A DNA stretch of 64,000 nucleotides, taken from positions 248,001 to 312,000 of the forward strand of contig CAVWDU010000004.1 in assembly GCA_963753815.1 (NCBI GenBank), written 5' to 3'. This document shows positions 16,620 to 25,896 of this stretch, piece by piece. Below the pieces are notes generated by a model. The model had not been told where the DNA came from, did not search any database, and saw only the letters and a program-made list of their open reading frames with translations. This stretch comes from CAVWDU01 sp963753815 (GTDB lineage: Bacteria; Pseudomonadota; Gammaproteobacteria; Pseudomonadales; Halieaceae). The translations under genes and the position numbers were made by a program. Within the stretch, counting starts at the first letter, position 1. Every line of letters begins with the position of its first letter.

Positions 16620-17471
16620 ATGTTGACTCTCGAGCGCTACCTCAAGCACGAACACGTGTACGTCGCCTTGATGCTGTTCACCTACCTGTTCACCAACAAC
16701 ACCATCAACGCGACCAGCATCATCATGGAGGCACGCCGCAGCGGCGGGCTGGAACGATGGACTGATCCTTTCGTGACCGAGTACACCAGTGCAGTAGCTT
16801 TTTTTCTACTGTTCCCCACCGTGCTCTGGATGGTCAGGCGCTTTCCGCTGGAGTGGGGCCGGCTGCGCCGCAATACCCTCTGCCACGTTGGCTTCTCCCT
16901 GCTGTTCTGCGTGGCGCATGTCGCCCTGTTCGTGGCCCTGCGCAGGCTGATTTTTGCCTGGCAGGGCCTGGACTATCGTTTCACCGACGATTGGCTGATC
17001 AGTTTTGTCTACGAGTACCGCAAGGATGCCTGGGCCTACCTGTTCATGGTCGTGTGTATTTACACCTACCAGTTCGTACTCAGTCGCCTGCGGGGTGAGG
17101 CGGTGGCGCTGGACAATGCCGAAGACAGCCGCCCCGACGAGGCCCCGGAGCGCTTCCTGGTGCGCAAGCTGGGCAAGGAATTTGTGGTCAGGGCGGACGA
17201 AGTGGAATGGCTGGAGGCGGCGGGCAACTACGTCAACCTGCACGTGGGTGACCGCACCTATCCGTTACGGTCCACCATGGTCGGCCTCATCGACGCGCTG
17301 GATGGCCGCGGGTTTGTCCGCATCCACCGCTCCCGCGGCGTCAACATGGACTTCGTAGAGTCGATCACGCCCCTGGACAGTGGCGACTGCACCGTTACGC
17401 TCAAGGGTGGCAAGACGCTCAACCTGTCTCGCCGCTACCGGGATGCCCTCCGGCAACAGTTGCACCACTGA
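16620..17471 (+). CDS. Membrane-bound LytTR-family transcriptional regulator
   Basis: 283 residues. Four hydrophobic stretches (about 14-32, 58-76, 88-108 and 133-155) make a membrane sensor part, and residues about 178-283 form a LytTR DNA-binding domain: 'EVEWLEAAGNYVNLHV', 'FVRIHRSRGVNM' and 'LNLSRRYRDALR' are its hallmarks. No receiver domain is present, so this is a one-component sensor. It faces the acyltransferase gene and probably controls it. ATG 16620 has only a weak ribosome site. The signal sensed is unknown. Confidence 0.87.
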   Translation: MLTLERYLKHEHVYVALMLFTYLFTNNTINATSIIMEARRSGGLERWTDPFVTEYTSAVAFFLLFPTVLWMVRRFPLEWGRLRRNTLCHVGFSLLFCVAHVALFVALRRLIFAWQGLDYRFTDDWLISFVYEYRKDAWAYLFMVVCIYTYQFVLSRLRGEAVALDNAEDSRPDEAPERFLVRKLGKEFVVRADEVEWLEAAGNYVNLHVGDRTYPLRSTMVGLIDALDGRGFVRIHRSRGVNMDFVESITPLDSGDCTVTLKGGKTLNLSRRYRDALRQQLHH

Positions 17472-17558
17472 ACGGTGCGCGCCGGCTCCGACGCCGCTTG
17501 ACCCCTCGCGAATCCGCGCGTTAACGTGAGCGGCGACCCGGACTACTAAGGAGCGGCG

Positions 17559-18440
17559 ATGCAGGTCACGGTGGCGGCGACGCAGATGGCGTGCAGTTGG
17601 GATATCGAGGCGAACATCGAGCGGGCCGAGGCGCTGGTGCGGGAGGCGGCCGATGGCGGCGCCAATATCGTGTTGCTGCAGGAACTGTTCGAGACGCCGT
17701 ACTTCTGCATCTCGGCGAGGAACGAGCATTTCTCGCTGGCTCGCCCCCTCAAGGACAACCCGCTGCTCGCCCGCATGGGGGCGCTGGCGCGGGAACTGGG
17801 CGTGGTGCTGCCTGTGTCATTTTTCGAGAAGGCCGGGCTCGCCTTCTACAACAGCATCGCAATCATCGACGCGGATGGGACCGTGCTGGGTCATTACCGC
17901 AAGAGCCACATCCCGGACTTTCCCCTTTACCAGGAGAAGTTCTACTTCTCCCCGGGCGATACCGGCTTCCGCGTGTTTCCCACCCGCTTCGGTCACCTCG
18001 GTGTGGGCATCTGCTGGGACCAGTGGTTTCCGGAAGCGGCGAGGGCCATGACCCTGCTGGGTGCCGAACTGCTGCTTTACCCGACCGCCATCGGTAGCGA
18101 ACTGGACCGGCCAGAATTCGACAGCGCCTATCACTGGCAGATGACCATGCGGGGCCATGCCGCCGCCAACATGCTGCCGGTGATTGCGTCGAACCGCATC
18201 GGGATGGAATCAGATGGCCCCCTCAACCTCGAGTTTTATGGCTCGTCGTTCATTGCCGACCATACCGGGCGCAAGATCGCCGAGGCGGACCGGTCGACCC
18301 AATCGGTGTTGATCCATCGCTTCGACCTCGATGAGATCGCGCAATACCGGCGCGAGTGGGGTGTGTTCCGCGACCGGCGCACCGACCTTTACCAGCCGCT
18401 GTCGACACTGGATGGCCGCACCAGGCCGGGCACCGTTTAG
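17559..18440 (+). CDS. aguB: N-carbamoylputrescine amidase
   Basis: 293 residues, the expected length. The nitrilase-superfamily triad is E42 ('LLQELFE'), K115 ('HYRKSHIPD') and C152 ('GICWDQWFPE'). 'ETPYFC' and 'LYPTAIGSE' match AguB closely. The enzyme hydrolyses N-carbamoylputrescine to putrescine, CO2 and ammonia, the last step of the agmatine route from arginine; it is cytoplasmic. The usual partner, agmatine deiminase (aguA), is not in the window, so it must be elsewhere if the pathway runs. ATG 17559 follows AAGGAGCGG. Confidence 0.93.
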   Translation: MQVTVAATQMACSWDIEANIERAEALVREAADGGANIVLLQELFETPYFCISARNEHFSLARPLKDNPLLARMGALARELGVVLPVSFFEKAGLAFYNSIAIIDADGTVLGHYRKSHIPDFPLYQEKFYFSPGDTGFRVFPTRFGHLGVGICWDQWFPEAARAMTLLGAELLLYPTAIGSELDRPEFDSAYHWQMTMRGHAAANMLPVIASNRIGMESDGPLNLEFYGSSFIADHTGRKIAEADRSTQSVLIHRFDLDEIAQYRREWGVFRDRRTDLYQPLSTLDGRTRPGTV

Positions 18441-18692
18441 CCGTCTGTTGGAAAAGCTTCGGGCGGGTAAGATACGGGCGGGAGAGTAGGACCTTGCTTC
18501 GTCAGGGTGCTGGATGACAATACCCTCGCCATTCCTGACCGACCCGGTAACCAGCGCTTCGACACAAGGCTCACCCGCCGGGGATAATCCCCTGTGAGCA
18601 CTGAATAACTGACCACGCCAGTGCTCCCTCTGGACGTCTGTACACTGGCCGACTACGCTTAGCCCACCACATGTCCAATTGGAGTGAACGCT

Positions 18693-20573
18693 ATGCTTGA
18701 GCGTCGAGACACTGGTAACCGCAAGACCCGCCTCCCTTTCATCCTCCTGCTTTCCCTCGCTGTGATCACCGCCTGCAGTGATGACAGCGACCGCAGGCAG
18801 GGCGACGACGGCGATGTGCTACTCGGCGAATTCGCGCTGTCAGTGCTCTCCAGTTCGCCGGAGCAGGTCAGTGGTGGCGCGGCTCGTATCGACATCGGTC
18901 TGCCCGAGGGGCTGGCGCCGGAGAACGTGGAAGTCGCCCTGGACGGCACCGACGTTACACCGCAGTTCAGCCCGCAGGGAGATGGCCGCAGCCTCCAGGG
19001 TGTCGTCACCGGTCTGGACGAGGGGGACAATCGCCTGACGGTCAACAGCACCGGCGGCGAAGCGCCTGAAGCTGCGGTGGTGCTCACCAACTATCCGTCC
19101 TCTGGCCCTGTATTCTCAGGCCCGCAGCAGCAGCCGTTCCTGTGCTCCACAGACAGCCACCGTGGCGGGCTGGAACTGGGCCCGGTGATTGACGAAGACT
19201 GCAGCATCGAGACCGTGGTCAGCCACAAGTACCGCACGATCGACGGTGCCTGGGCGGATTATTCACCCGGCCAGGACCGACCCGCCGATATCGCTTCCAC
19301 CACGACCAGCGGCGGCGAAGAAGTGGATTTTATCGTGCGCTGGGAACGCGGCACCATCAACCGTTTCCTGTATTCCATCGCCGTGCTGGCCCCAGCTGAC
19401 GATGGCTCGGAGACGCCGGACCTGACCTCGTGGAACCGCCGGCTGGTTTACTACTTCCAGGGCGGTGTCGCGATCGGTCACTACCAGGGTAGCCCCAGCC
19501 GCAGCCGAGCACTCTACACGGACGCGCTGGCGGAGGGCTATGCGGTTGCCTACTCCACCGGCACCAAGACAGGTACGCACTACAACCTTCAGGTGGGCGG
19601 GGAAACCGCCATCATGGTCAAGGACCGTTTTATCACTGCCTACGGCGTCCCCGACTACACGGTGGGTGTCGGCGGGTCCGGTGGAGGTATACAACAGTAT
19701 GTTTACGCACAAAATCATCCCGGCCTGATCGACGCCGGCGTCCCCCAATACTCCTACCCGGATATGGTCACGCAGACCATTCACATCGGTGACTGTGAAC
19801 TCATCGAACGATGGATCGACCTTCAGCTCCAGATCGATCCGAATTCCAAGTGGGCCGACTGGAACAAGCGCACCTGGTTGCTGGGGCTCAATGCCAGCAA
19901 CGATGTACCTAACGATGTGGTCAACGCCGGGCTTACGCCCTGGGTGCCTCCCGGCTCCAGTGAATGCACCGCCTCCTGGCGTGGTCTGTCGCCGCTGGCG
20001 CTGAACCCCAACTTCGGCGACGCGCCCGGGATCACACCGGAGGAGCGCGACGAGGTTGAGTGGACCCACTTCGCTGACCTGATCAACATCTACGGCCGTG
20101 CCGAAGATGGCTTTGCCCGCAGCACCTGGGATAACGTGGGCGTGCAATATGGCCTGCAGGCCCTGCGCGACGGCAACATCACGCCCGAGGAGTTCCTCGA
20201 CCTGAATTTCAATATCGGTTCGTGGAAGCCGGAAGCAGAGATGGTGCAGGAGGGATGCCCGTTCATCTTCCAACTGTGTGGTGCGCTCGATTTCAACGAA
20301 CCCCTTTATCCGCAACAGATCGACCCCTGGAGCTGGCGCAACATGGCGCTGTCAGACGGTACCAATCCGGCTCCACGCCGAGCCGCCGACGAGGGCGCGA
20401 TCGACGCGGCGATCGATTCCGGGATGGTGAACCGCGGCGACGTGGAGATTCCTCTGATCGACGTGCGCCACTATCTGGAAGAACAGCTGGACATGCACAA
20501 TACCCACCAATCCTTTGCCGCGCGCCAGCGATTGCTGAATCACGACGGCGATGCCCATTACCCAAAGACTTGA
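18693..20573 (+). CDS. DUF6351 family lipoprotein
   Basis: 626 residues from ATG 18693, which follows GGAG at 18681; a GTG nine bases earlier is less likely. The N-terminus is a lipoprotein signal ('LLLSLAVITAC', lipid-carrying Cys at about residue 29), followed by an acidic linker. The body resembles the DUF6351 family, alpha/beta-hydrolase-like secreted proteins: 'VGVGGSGGGIQQYVYAQ' looks like a nucleophile-elbow (G-x-S-x-G) and 'HNTHQSFAARQRLLNHDG' is near the usual C-terminal part. The protein stops a few residues after that, earlier than I would expect, so the C-terminus may be truncated. Substrate unknown; a role in polymer or ester hydrolysis is possible. Confidence 0.8.
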   Translation: MLERRDTGNRKTRLPFILLLSLAVITACSDDSDRRQGDDGDVLLGEFALSVLSSSPEQVSGGAARIDIGLPEGLAPENVEVALDGTDVTPQFSPQGDGRSLQGVVTGLDEGDNRLTVNSTGGEAPEAAVVLTNYPSSGPVFSGPQQQPFLCSTDSHRGGLELGPVIDEDCSIETVVSHKYRTIDGAWADYSPGQDRPADIASTTTSGGEEVDFIVRWERGTINRFLYSIAVLAPADDGSETPDLTSWNRRLVYYFQGGVAIGHYQGSPSRSRALYTDALAEGYAVAYSTGTKTGTHYNLQVGGETAIMVKDRFITAYGVPDYTVGVGGSGGGIQQYVYAQNHPGLIDAGVPQYSYPDMVTQTIHIGDCELIERWIDLQLQIDPNSKWADWNKRTWLLGLNASNDVPNDVVNAGLTPWVPPGSSECTASWRGLSPLALNPNFGDAPGITPEERDEVEWTHFADLINIYGRAEDGFARSTWDNVGVQYGLQALRDGNITPEEFLDLNFNIGSWKPEAEMVQEGCPFIFQLCGALDFNEPLYPQQIDPWSWRNMALSDGTNPAPRRAADEGAIDAAIDSGMVNRGDVEIPLIDVRHYLEEQLDMHNTHQSFAARQRLLNHDGDAHYPKT

Positions 20574-20729
20574 CGGTTCCGATTGCCGATAAACCGGCGG
20601 CTGGAGCGGGCAGTGGCTCAGCGCGGGCACGCTATTGTGGCCTGGCCTGGGTCCCGAGCCAGCACGGGGGAAGAAGAGGCAGCGGCATTTGCTATGGCCC
20701 AATACGAATAAACCCGGGCCGGTGTGCCC

Positions 20730-21599
20730 TTAACGCAGCAGTAGTGTCGGCATGCCCGAGGACCGTAGCAGGTCGGCTGTCTTGCTGCCGAACAGCAGTG
20801 TCCGCAGGGGTGAGTGACTGAAGGCGCCCATGATCAGCAGGTCGATGGATTCCTCCCGGGCGGTCCTGGCGATCACGGATTCGGCGTCGCCGGGGACGAA
20901 GCGGGTGCTGACGTCGTGGCCGGCAGCCGTCAGCGTCTCCCCGGCCTGGGCGAGCCGCCGGGAACTGTCGTTGCTGACTTTTCCCGACATCACCAGCAGT
21001 ATCGGCAGGCCCTTGAACAGCGACCCGCCGGCAATCATGTCGACACCGCGCCGGGTGACGGCACCACCGTCGAAAGCGAACATGACCCGCTCGGGTTCGC
21101 GAAAGCCCTCGGTCACCGTCAGGATCGGCTTGCGCAAGGCGCGCACGACACGCTCGACGTTGCGACCGAGATCTCGCTGGGTGATCTCCGCCGACTCGCC
21201 CCGACGCCCGAGTACCATCAGCTGTACACCCTGTTCCTGTTCATGCAGGGTCTCGACGAGCTCGCCGTAGCGCTGGCGCATATCGACCTGCTCCGCGCCG
21301 GCTGCGCTGGCCCGCTCCCGCAGCCGGTTGAGAAACAGGCGCCCGCGTTCCCGCGCGGCCCGGGTGCGGGCCTCGTCCTCGGATGAGAGTTTGTTGAGCA
21401 GCTGTTCCTGCGCGTCTATCCCGATCGCACCGCTGTGATCTTCGCCTGACGGCGGTTCGAGGTGGCGGTCGATGATGTGCAGGAACTCCAGTGGCGCGCC
21501 AATACGCCTCGCGGCCCAGGCTGCGCAGTCGGCAACGTAATCGGCGAATTGCGACTGGTCGACACAGGCGAGGATTTTTTCTTCGTCTTCGATACCCAT
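20730..21599 (-). CDS. Tandem universal stress protein (two UspA domains)
   Basis: 289 residues from ATG 21599. Two UspA-like domains follow one another, starting at 'KILACVDQSQFADYV' and at 'RVMFAFDGGAVTR'. The second carries an ATP-binding type end ('LIMGAFSHSPLRTLLFGS', pattern G-x2-G-x9-G(S/T)), while the first has 'VLGRRGES'. It starts four bases after the SulP gene's stop and is surely cotranscribed with it, an arrangement often seen where Usp proteins are thought to modulate an anion transporter. Regulation of that transporter is an inference. Confidence 0.9.
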   Translation of the reverse strand: MGIEDEEKILACVDQSQFADYVADCAAWAARRIGAPLEFLHIIDRHLEPPSGEDHSGAIGIDAQEQLLNKLSSEDEARTRAARERGRLFLNRLRERASAAGAEQVDMRQRYGELVETLHEQEQGVQLMVLGRRGESAEITQRDLGRNVERVVRALRKPILTVTEGFREPERVMFAFDGGAVTRRGVDMIAGGSLFKGLPILLVMSGKVSNDSSRRLAQAGETLTAAGHDVSTRFVPGDAESVIARTAREESIDLLIMGAFSHSPLRTLLFGSKTADLLRSSGMPTLLLR

Positions 21600-21603
21600 A
21601 GTC

Positions 21604-23082
21604 TCAGTGCCCCAGCAGCAGGTCTTCCGAACTGTCCTTGTCGTGAACCGCGAAACGGTCGACCATGGTGGCGCTGGCCTCATTGAGGCCGACGACCTCG
21701 ACTTCTGTGCCCTCTCGCCGGAACTTCAGAATCGCCTTGTCGAGTGCACTGATGGCCGTGATATCCCAGAAGTGGGCCCGGCTCACGTCGATGCAGACAC
21801 GCTCGATCACTTCCCGGTAGTCAAAGGAGGCGACGAAGCGGTCGGCACTGGCAAAAAAGACCTGCCCGAACACGCGGTAGGTCCGGGTGCGGCCATCATC
21901 ATCCACCAGCGAGCGCACGTAGAGAATCTGGCCGACCTTGTGGGCGAAGAAGAAGCCGGATAACAGCACGCCGGTGAGAACGCCGCGGGCGAGGTCGTGG
22001 GTCGCGACCGTCACAGCCACGGTAGCCAGCATCACCACGCTGGAACTGCGGGGGTTGTCTTTGAGGTCGCGCAAGGATGACCAGCTGAAGGTGCCGATCG
22101 ATACCATGATCATCACCGCGACCAACGCCGCCATCGGGATCTGGCTCACCCAGGCGTCGGCGAATACGACCATCACCAGCAGGAAAATACCGGCAGACAG
22201 CGTCGAAAGGCGGCCGCGACCACCGGACTTCACGTTGATGACCGACTGGCCGATCATGGCGCAGCCGGCCATGCCGCCAATGCAGCCGCTGGCGATATTG
22301 GCGATGCCCTGGCCGATGCACTCGCGGTTCTTGTTGCTTTTGGTGTCGGTGAGGTCGTCGACGATGGTTGCGGTCATCAGCGATTCGAGCAGGCCGACCA
22401 CGGTCAGGGTCATCGCGTAGGGCAGGATGATCGTCAGTGTTTCCAGGTTGAACGGTACGTCCGGCAACAGGAATACCGGGAGACTGTCCGGCAGCTCGCC
22501 CATGTCGCCGACGGTGCGAATATCCAGGTCCAGCCAGATGGCGATTCCGGTCAGCACGACAATGGTGACAAGCGGGGAGGGCACCGCCCGAGTGAGGTAC
22601 GGGAGCCCGTAGATGATACCCAGGCCGGCGGCAGTCATCGCATAGACGTGCCAGGTCACATCGATGAGTTCGGGAAGCTGTGCCATGAAAATGAGTATCG
22701 CCAGTGCATTGACGAACCCCGTCACCACCGAGCGTGAGACAAATCGCATCAGGCTGCCGAGCCGCACCCAGCCGGCCACGATCTGGAGCAGGCCGGTGAG
22801 CAACGTCGCCGCCAGTAGATATTGCAGGCCGTGTTCCCGCACCAGCATCACCATGACCAATGCCATGGCGCCGGTGGCGGCCGAGATCATGCCCGGCCGT
22901 CCGCCGGCGAACGCGATCACCACGGCGATACAGAAAGAGGCATACAGGCCCACCTTGGGGTCGACGCCGGCAATGATCGAAAAGGCGATCGCTTCGGGAA
23001 TGAGCGCCAGGGCCACGACCATGCCGGCGAGCAGGTCGTTGCGTACGTTGGCGAGCCAATCCTGTCGCAGGGTAGCCAGCAC
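21604..23082 (-). CDS. SulP family anion transporter with STAS domain
   Basis: 492 residues from a GTG at 23082 with AAGGAG seven bases ahead. The signature 'DLLAGMVVALALIPEAIAFSIIAGVDPKVGLY' opens the membrane domain (about 10-12 helices, to residue about 390), and a C-terminal STAS domain follows ('CIDVSRAHFWDITAISALDK'). SulP proteins carry sulfate, bicarbonate or other anions, usually with Na+ or H+. Short members of this type paired with a Usp gene are often thought to be bicarbonate transporters, but the sequence does not decide. First gene of a two-gene operon. Confidence 0.9.
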   Translation of the reverse strand: MLATLRQDWLANVRNDLLAGMVVALALIPEAIAFSIIAGVDPKVGLYASFCIAVVIAFAGGRPGMISAATGAMALVMVMLVREHGLQYLLAATLLTGLLQIVAGWVRLGSLMRFVSRSVVTGFVNALAILIFMAQLPELIDVTWHVYAMTAAGLGIIYGLPYLTRAVPSPLVTIVVLTGIAIWLDLDIRTVGDMGELPDSLPVFLLPDVPFNLETLTIILPYAMTLTVVGLLESLMTATIVDDLTDTKSNKNRECIGQGIANIASGCIGGMAGCAMIGQSVINVKSGGRGRLSTLSAGIFLLVMVVFADAWVSQIPMAALVAVMIMVSIGTFSWSSLRDLKDNPRSSSVVMLATVAVTVATHDLARGVLTGVLLSGFFFAHKVGQILYVRSLVDDDGRTRTYRVFGQVFFASADRFVASFDYREVIERVCIDVSRAHFWDITAISALDKAILKFRREGTEVEVVGLNEASATMVDRFAVHDKDSSEDLLLGH

Positions 23083-23336
23083 GGAAAACTCCTTGTCTTG
23101 GGTCGAATTGGACGGGCCGTGAAGGATACACAGTTGAACGCGTGATGACACGGGACAAGCAGTGGTTAAAGTTGCGTTGCTCCGCGCGTTTGGCCCGGCG
23201 GAGCACGGCCGGGGAAGCCTCGATCGAGGTGGGTGAGATACCACCGGCTGCACCCCCGGCGCGAAGCGGTGGCGCACTGGAGTGGTGCGCCGATGTGACC
23301 TAAGCTATTACTACGGTAGCAGCCCGAGGTGTGAGT

Positions 23337-24146
23337 ATGGCCTACACAGTCAGCCAGGACGAGATTGAAGCCTATCGTCGGGATGGGGCAGTGCCGCTGC
23401 GCGGGGTGATCGACGAGGCGACCCGGGCTAGACTCGAGGCAGCCATAGAGGATGATATCCGGGAGCCCGGTCCGTTTTTCCACGGGTACGAATCGGAGGA
23501 GGGGCGTTTTCACGGCAACCTGCGCCTGTGGGAAAGCCACGAATCGTTCCGGGCGCTCTGCCTCGAATCCGAGCTGCCGGATATCGCCAGGCAGTTTTTC
23601 GATTCCCGGAAGATCAACCTCCTGTACGACCAGCTGTTCGTGAAGGAGGCTGCGATGGGCCAGCGGACCCGCTGGCATAACGACCAGCCGTACTGGCCGA
23701 TACGCGGTGATCAGATACTGTCGGTGTGGATCGCGCTGGATGAGACCACGGCAGACAACGGGCGGCTGGAGTTCATCCGCGGTTCCCACCGCTGGAATCG
23801 CTGGTTTCAGCCGGAGGTGTTCGGCAAGACGGGCTCGATAGCCCAGTACGAGCGCAATCCGGACTTCGAGGACATCCCCGACATCGAAGCGCACCGGGAG
23901 GAGTACGATATCATCGCCTGGGACCTGCAGCCAGGCGACGCTTACGTGTTTCATGGCATGACGGTGCACGGCGCCGGCGGCAACGCCAGCAGTGTCCGAC
24001 GCCGTCGTGGCTACACGGTGCGCTACACCGGTGACGACATCGTCTACGACCTGCGCAGGGGCCTCAGCCAACCGATTCTCAATCCCGAACTCGAGTCCGG
24101 CGACGCCCTCGACTCGGAGCGGTTTCCGGTGATCATCGGGCTCTGA
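23337..24146 (+). CDS. Phytanoyl-CoA dioxygenase (PhyH) family oxygenase
   Basis: 269 residues from ATG 23337, which follows GAGGTG; a GTG six bases earlier is an alternative. The iron facial triad is H114-x-D116 in 'RWHNDQPYW' and H211 in 'VHGAGGN', and R229 ('YTVRY') probably binds 2-oxoglutarate. PhyH-family proteins hydroxylate diverse small molecules using Fe(II) and 2-oxoglutarate; the W-H-N-D-Q-x-Y-W form is common in bacterial members acting on unknown substrates. It is a single gene, divergent from sulP, followed by the tandem repeat array. Confidence 0.88.
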   Translation: MAYTVSQDEIEAYRRDGAVPLRGVIDEATRARLEAAIEDDIREPGPFFHGYESEEGRFHGNLRLWESHESFRALCLESELPDIARQFFDSRKINLLYDQLFVKEAAMGQRTRWHNDQPYWPIRGDQILSVWIALDETTADNGRLEFIRGSHRWNRWFQPEVFGKTGSIAQYERNPDFEDIPDIEAHREEYDIIAWDLQPGDAYVFHGMTVHGAGGNASSVRRRRGYTVRYTGDDIVYDLRRGLSQPILNPELESGDALDSERFPVIIGL

Positions 24147-24200
24147 TTGTGACTTGACCGGGCGCTGGCTCCGCGGGTTTGAGAGTGGGGCGTTGCCAGC

Positions 24201-24364
24201 GTTTACCCGGGCGTTTACCCGGGACACCCACCGCAGAAGGGGCGTTTACCCGGGACACCCACCGCAGAAGTGGCCGGTCAAGACGTTTACCCGGGACACC
24301 CACCGCAGAAGTGGCCGGTCAAAGCGTTTACCCGGGACACCCACCGCAGAAGTGGCCGGTCAAT
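24201..24364. repeat. Tandem array of a 41-base repeat
   Basis: Three full units start at 24244, 24285 and 24326; their first 38 bases are identical, from GTTTACCCGGGACACCCACC through CGCAGAAGTGGCCGGTCAA. Before them are a 31-base unit (24213) lacking the TGGCCGGTCA part and a 12-base fragment (24201). There are no spacers between units, so it is not a CRISPR array, and 41 is not a multiple of three, so it is not a coding repeat. It fills most of the gap between the PhyH gene and the M28 peptidase start. Confidence 0.9.
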
Positions 24365-24423
24365 GGCCCGCGGGCGCGGTTTCTGGTTAAATTCGGGTTC
24401 TCCGATTTCCCGAGAAACCAGTT

Positions 24424-25884
24424 ATGTCTCGAATGTTTGCCGCTACGATAGTCTTTGCCTGTCTGGTGGGGTTCAATCAGGCTGCGGGTGCGGAAAGGGA
24501 TGACCCCGTGTTCGACGCGACGACGCTGCAGACGGCCGCTGAGCTTCGCGATACTGCACTCGCCGGCTCGGGCGCGTACGGCCTGCTTGAAGACCTGGTT
24601 GCCACCGCGCCCAGCCGTCTGCCCGGTGGGCCGGACGACCTCAAAGCGGTACGCTGGACGGAGGCGACATTCCGACGCCTGGGCTTCGACCGTGTCTGGA
24701 CCCAGCCGGTCACACTGCCCGGTTGGCGGCGCATCTCCGCCGAGGCGCGGGTGCCGGGCCATGATGACCTGGACCTCAATATCGTTTCTCTCGGCAAATC
24801 GGCTTCCACGCCCAAGGGAGGCGTGACCGCGCCCCTGGTGCACTACGCCACGCTCGAAGCACTGGAAGCGGCCGATCCCGCGGACGTTGCGGGCCGCATC
24901 GTGTTCATTTCCAATCGCATGGCCGGTGACGGGGCTCTGGGTGCCTATAGCGCGGCTGTGGTGGCGCGTGCCCGTGGCCACAGCGTCGCGGCCGCGAAGG
25001 GCGCCGTTGCGCTCCTGATTCGATCAATTGGTACCGCTGATTCAGACCGGGCCCACACCGGCGCCATGAGTTTCAAGAGCGAAGCGGGTCGGGGCATGGA
25101 TTTTGAACCCGCCACCAACGGCCGCGCCTGGTCGCTGCAGTACGGAGTGAAGACGGTGGGAGCCGCGGCGCTGTCGAACCGGGACGCAGACGCCCTGGTG
25201 TCTCTGTTGGAGAGCGGTAACGCGATCGAGCTGTTTATCGACATCCAGAACGAGAACCTCGGCGAAATCACCACTTACAATATTATCGGGGAAATCACCG
25301 GCTCCACCCGACCCGATGAAATCGTCATCACCGGCGGACACATTGACGCCTGGGACCTGGGTGTCGGCGCCATGGACGACGGCATGGGTGTGGTCGTGAC
25401 GACGTCAGCGGTGGGACTTATCGCCGGCTTGCCCGAGCGCCCTGCCCGCACCATTCGCGTGGTGGCTTTCGGGGCCGAGGAAGTCGGCATCCACGGCGGC
25501 CGCACCTATGCTGACAAGTACGGGGAGCTGAACCACGTATTCGGCTCCGAGCTGGATTTCGGCCTGGGCAAGGTCAAGATGCTGGTACCCAACGTGGCAG
25601 AACCCGCCATTCCCGTGTTGAAGGAAGTCTGGCAGTTGCTGGAGCCCATGGGCATCGAGTGGTTCACCGGGTTTCAGGGATTTCTGGGCGCCGACCTTGG
25701 TCCGCTTGCGGCGAAGGGGCTGCGGGGAGCGACCGTGGCGGTGGACTGGTCGCGGTACTTCGATTACCACCACACGGTGGCCGATACCCTGGCGCTGATC
25801 GAGGCCGAAGACCTGGACTTCAATGCCGCGGCTTACGCGGTCCTGTTGTACCTGGTGGCGGAGCACGACGGCCGCTTCGACTGA
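24424..25884 (+). CDS. Secreted M28-family zinc metallopeptidase
   Basis: 486 residues with a signal peptide (about 1-23). A protease-associated-like domain (about 130-270) precedes and interrupts the catalytic M28 fold. Zinc ligands and catalytic residues are visible: H306 and D318 ('GGHIDAWDLGVGAMDDG'), E352-E353 ('AFGAEEVG'), an acidic residue in 'GSELDF' and a histidine in 'DYHHTVADT'. The family cleaves amino acids from peptide N- or C-termini in the periplasm or outside, like plasma glutamate carboxypeptidase (CPQ). ATG 24424 is 60 bases after the repeat array. Convergent with the kinase gene, 12 bases away. Confidence 0.92.
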   Translation: MSRMFAATIVFACLVGFNQAAGAERDDPVFDATTLQTAAELRDTALAGSGAYGLLEDLVATAPSRLPGGPDDLKAVRWTEATFRRLGFDRVWTQPVTLPGWRRISAEARVPGHDDLDLNIVSLGKSASTPKGGVTAPLVHYATLEALEAADPADVAGRIVFISNRMAGDGALGAYSAAVVARARGHSVAAAKGAVALLIRSIGTADSDRAHTGAMSFKSEAGRGMDFEPATNGRAWSLQYGVKTVGAAALSNRDADALVSLLESGNAIELFIDIQNENLGEITTYNIIGEITGSTRPDEIVITGGHIDAWDLGVGAMDDGMGVVVTTSAVGLIAGLPERPARTIRVVAFGAEEVGIHGGRTYADKYGELNHVFGSELDFGLGKVKMLVPNVAEPAIPVLKEVWQLLEPMGIEWFTGFQGFLGADLGPLAAKGLRGATVAVDWSRYFDYHHTVADTLALIEAEDLDFNAAAYAVLLYLVAEHDGRFD

Positions 25885-25896
25885 GTTTCAGGATCA

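Noticed and set aside
24201..24364. CRISPR array
   Set aside because: Units are joined directly without unique spacers, and no cas genes are present in the window.
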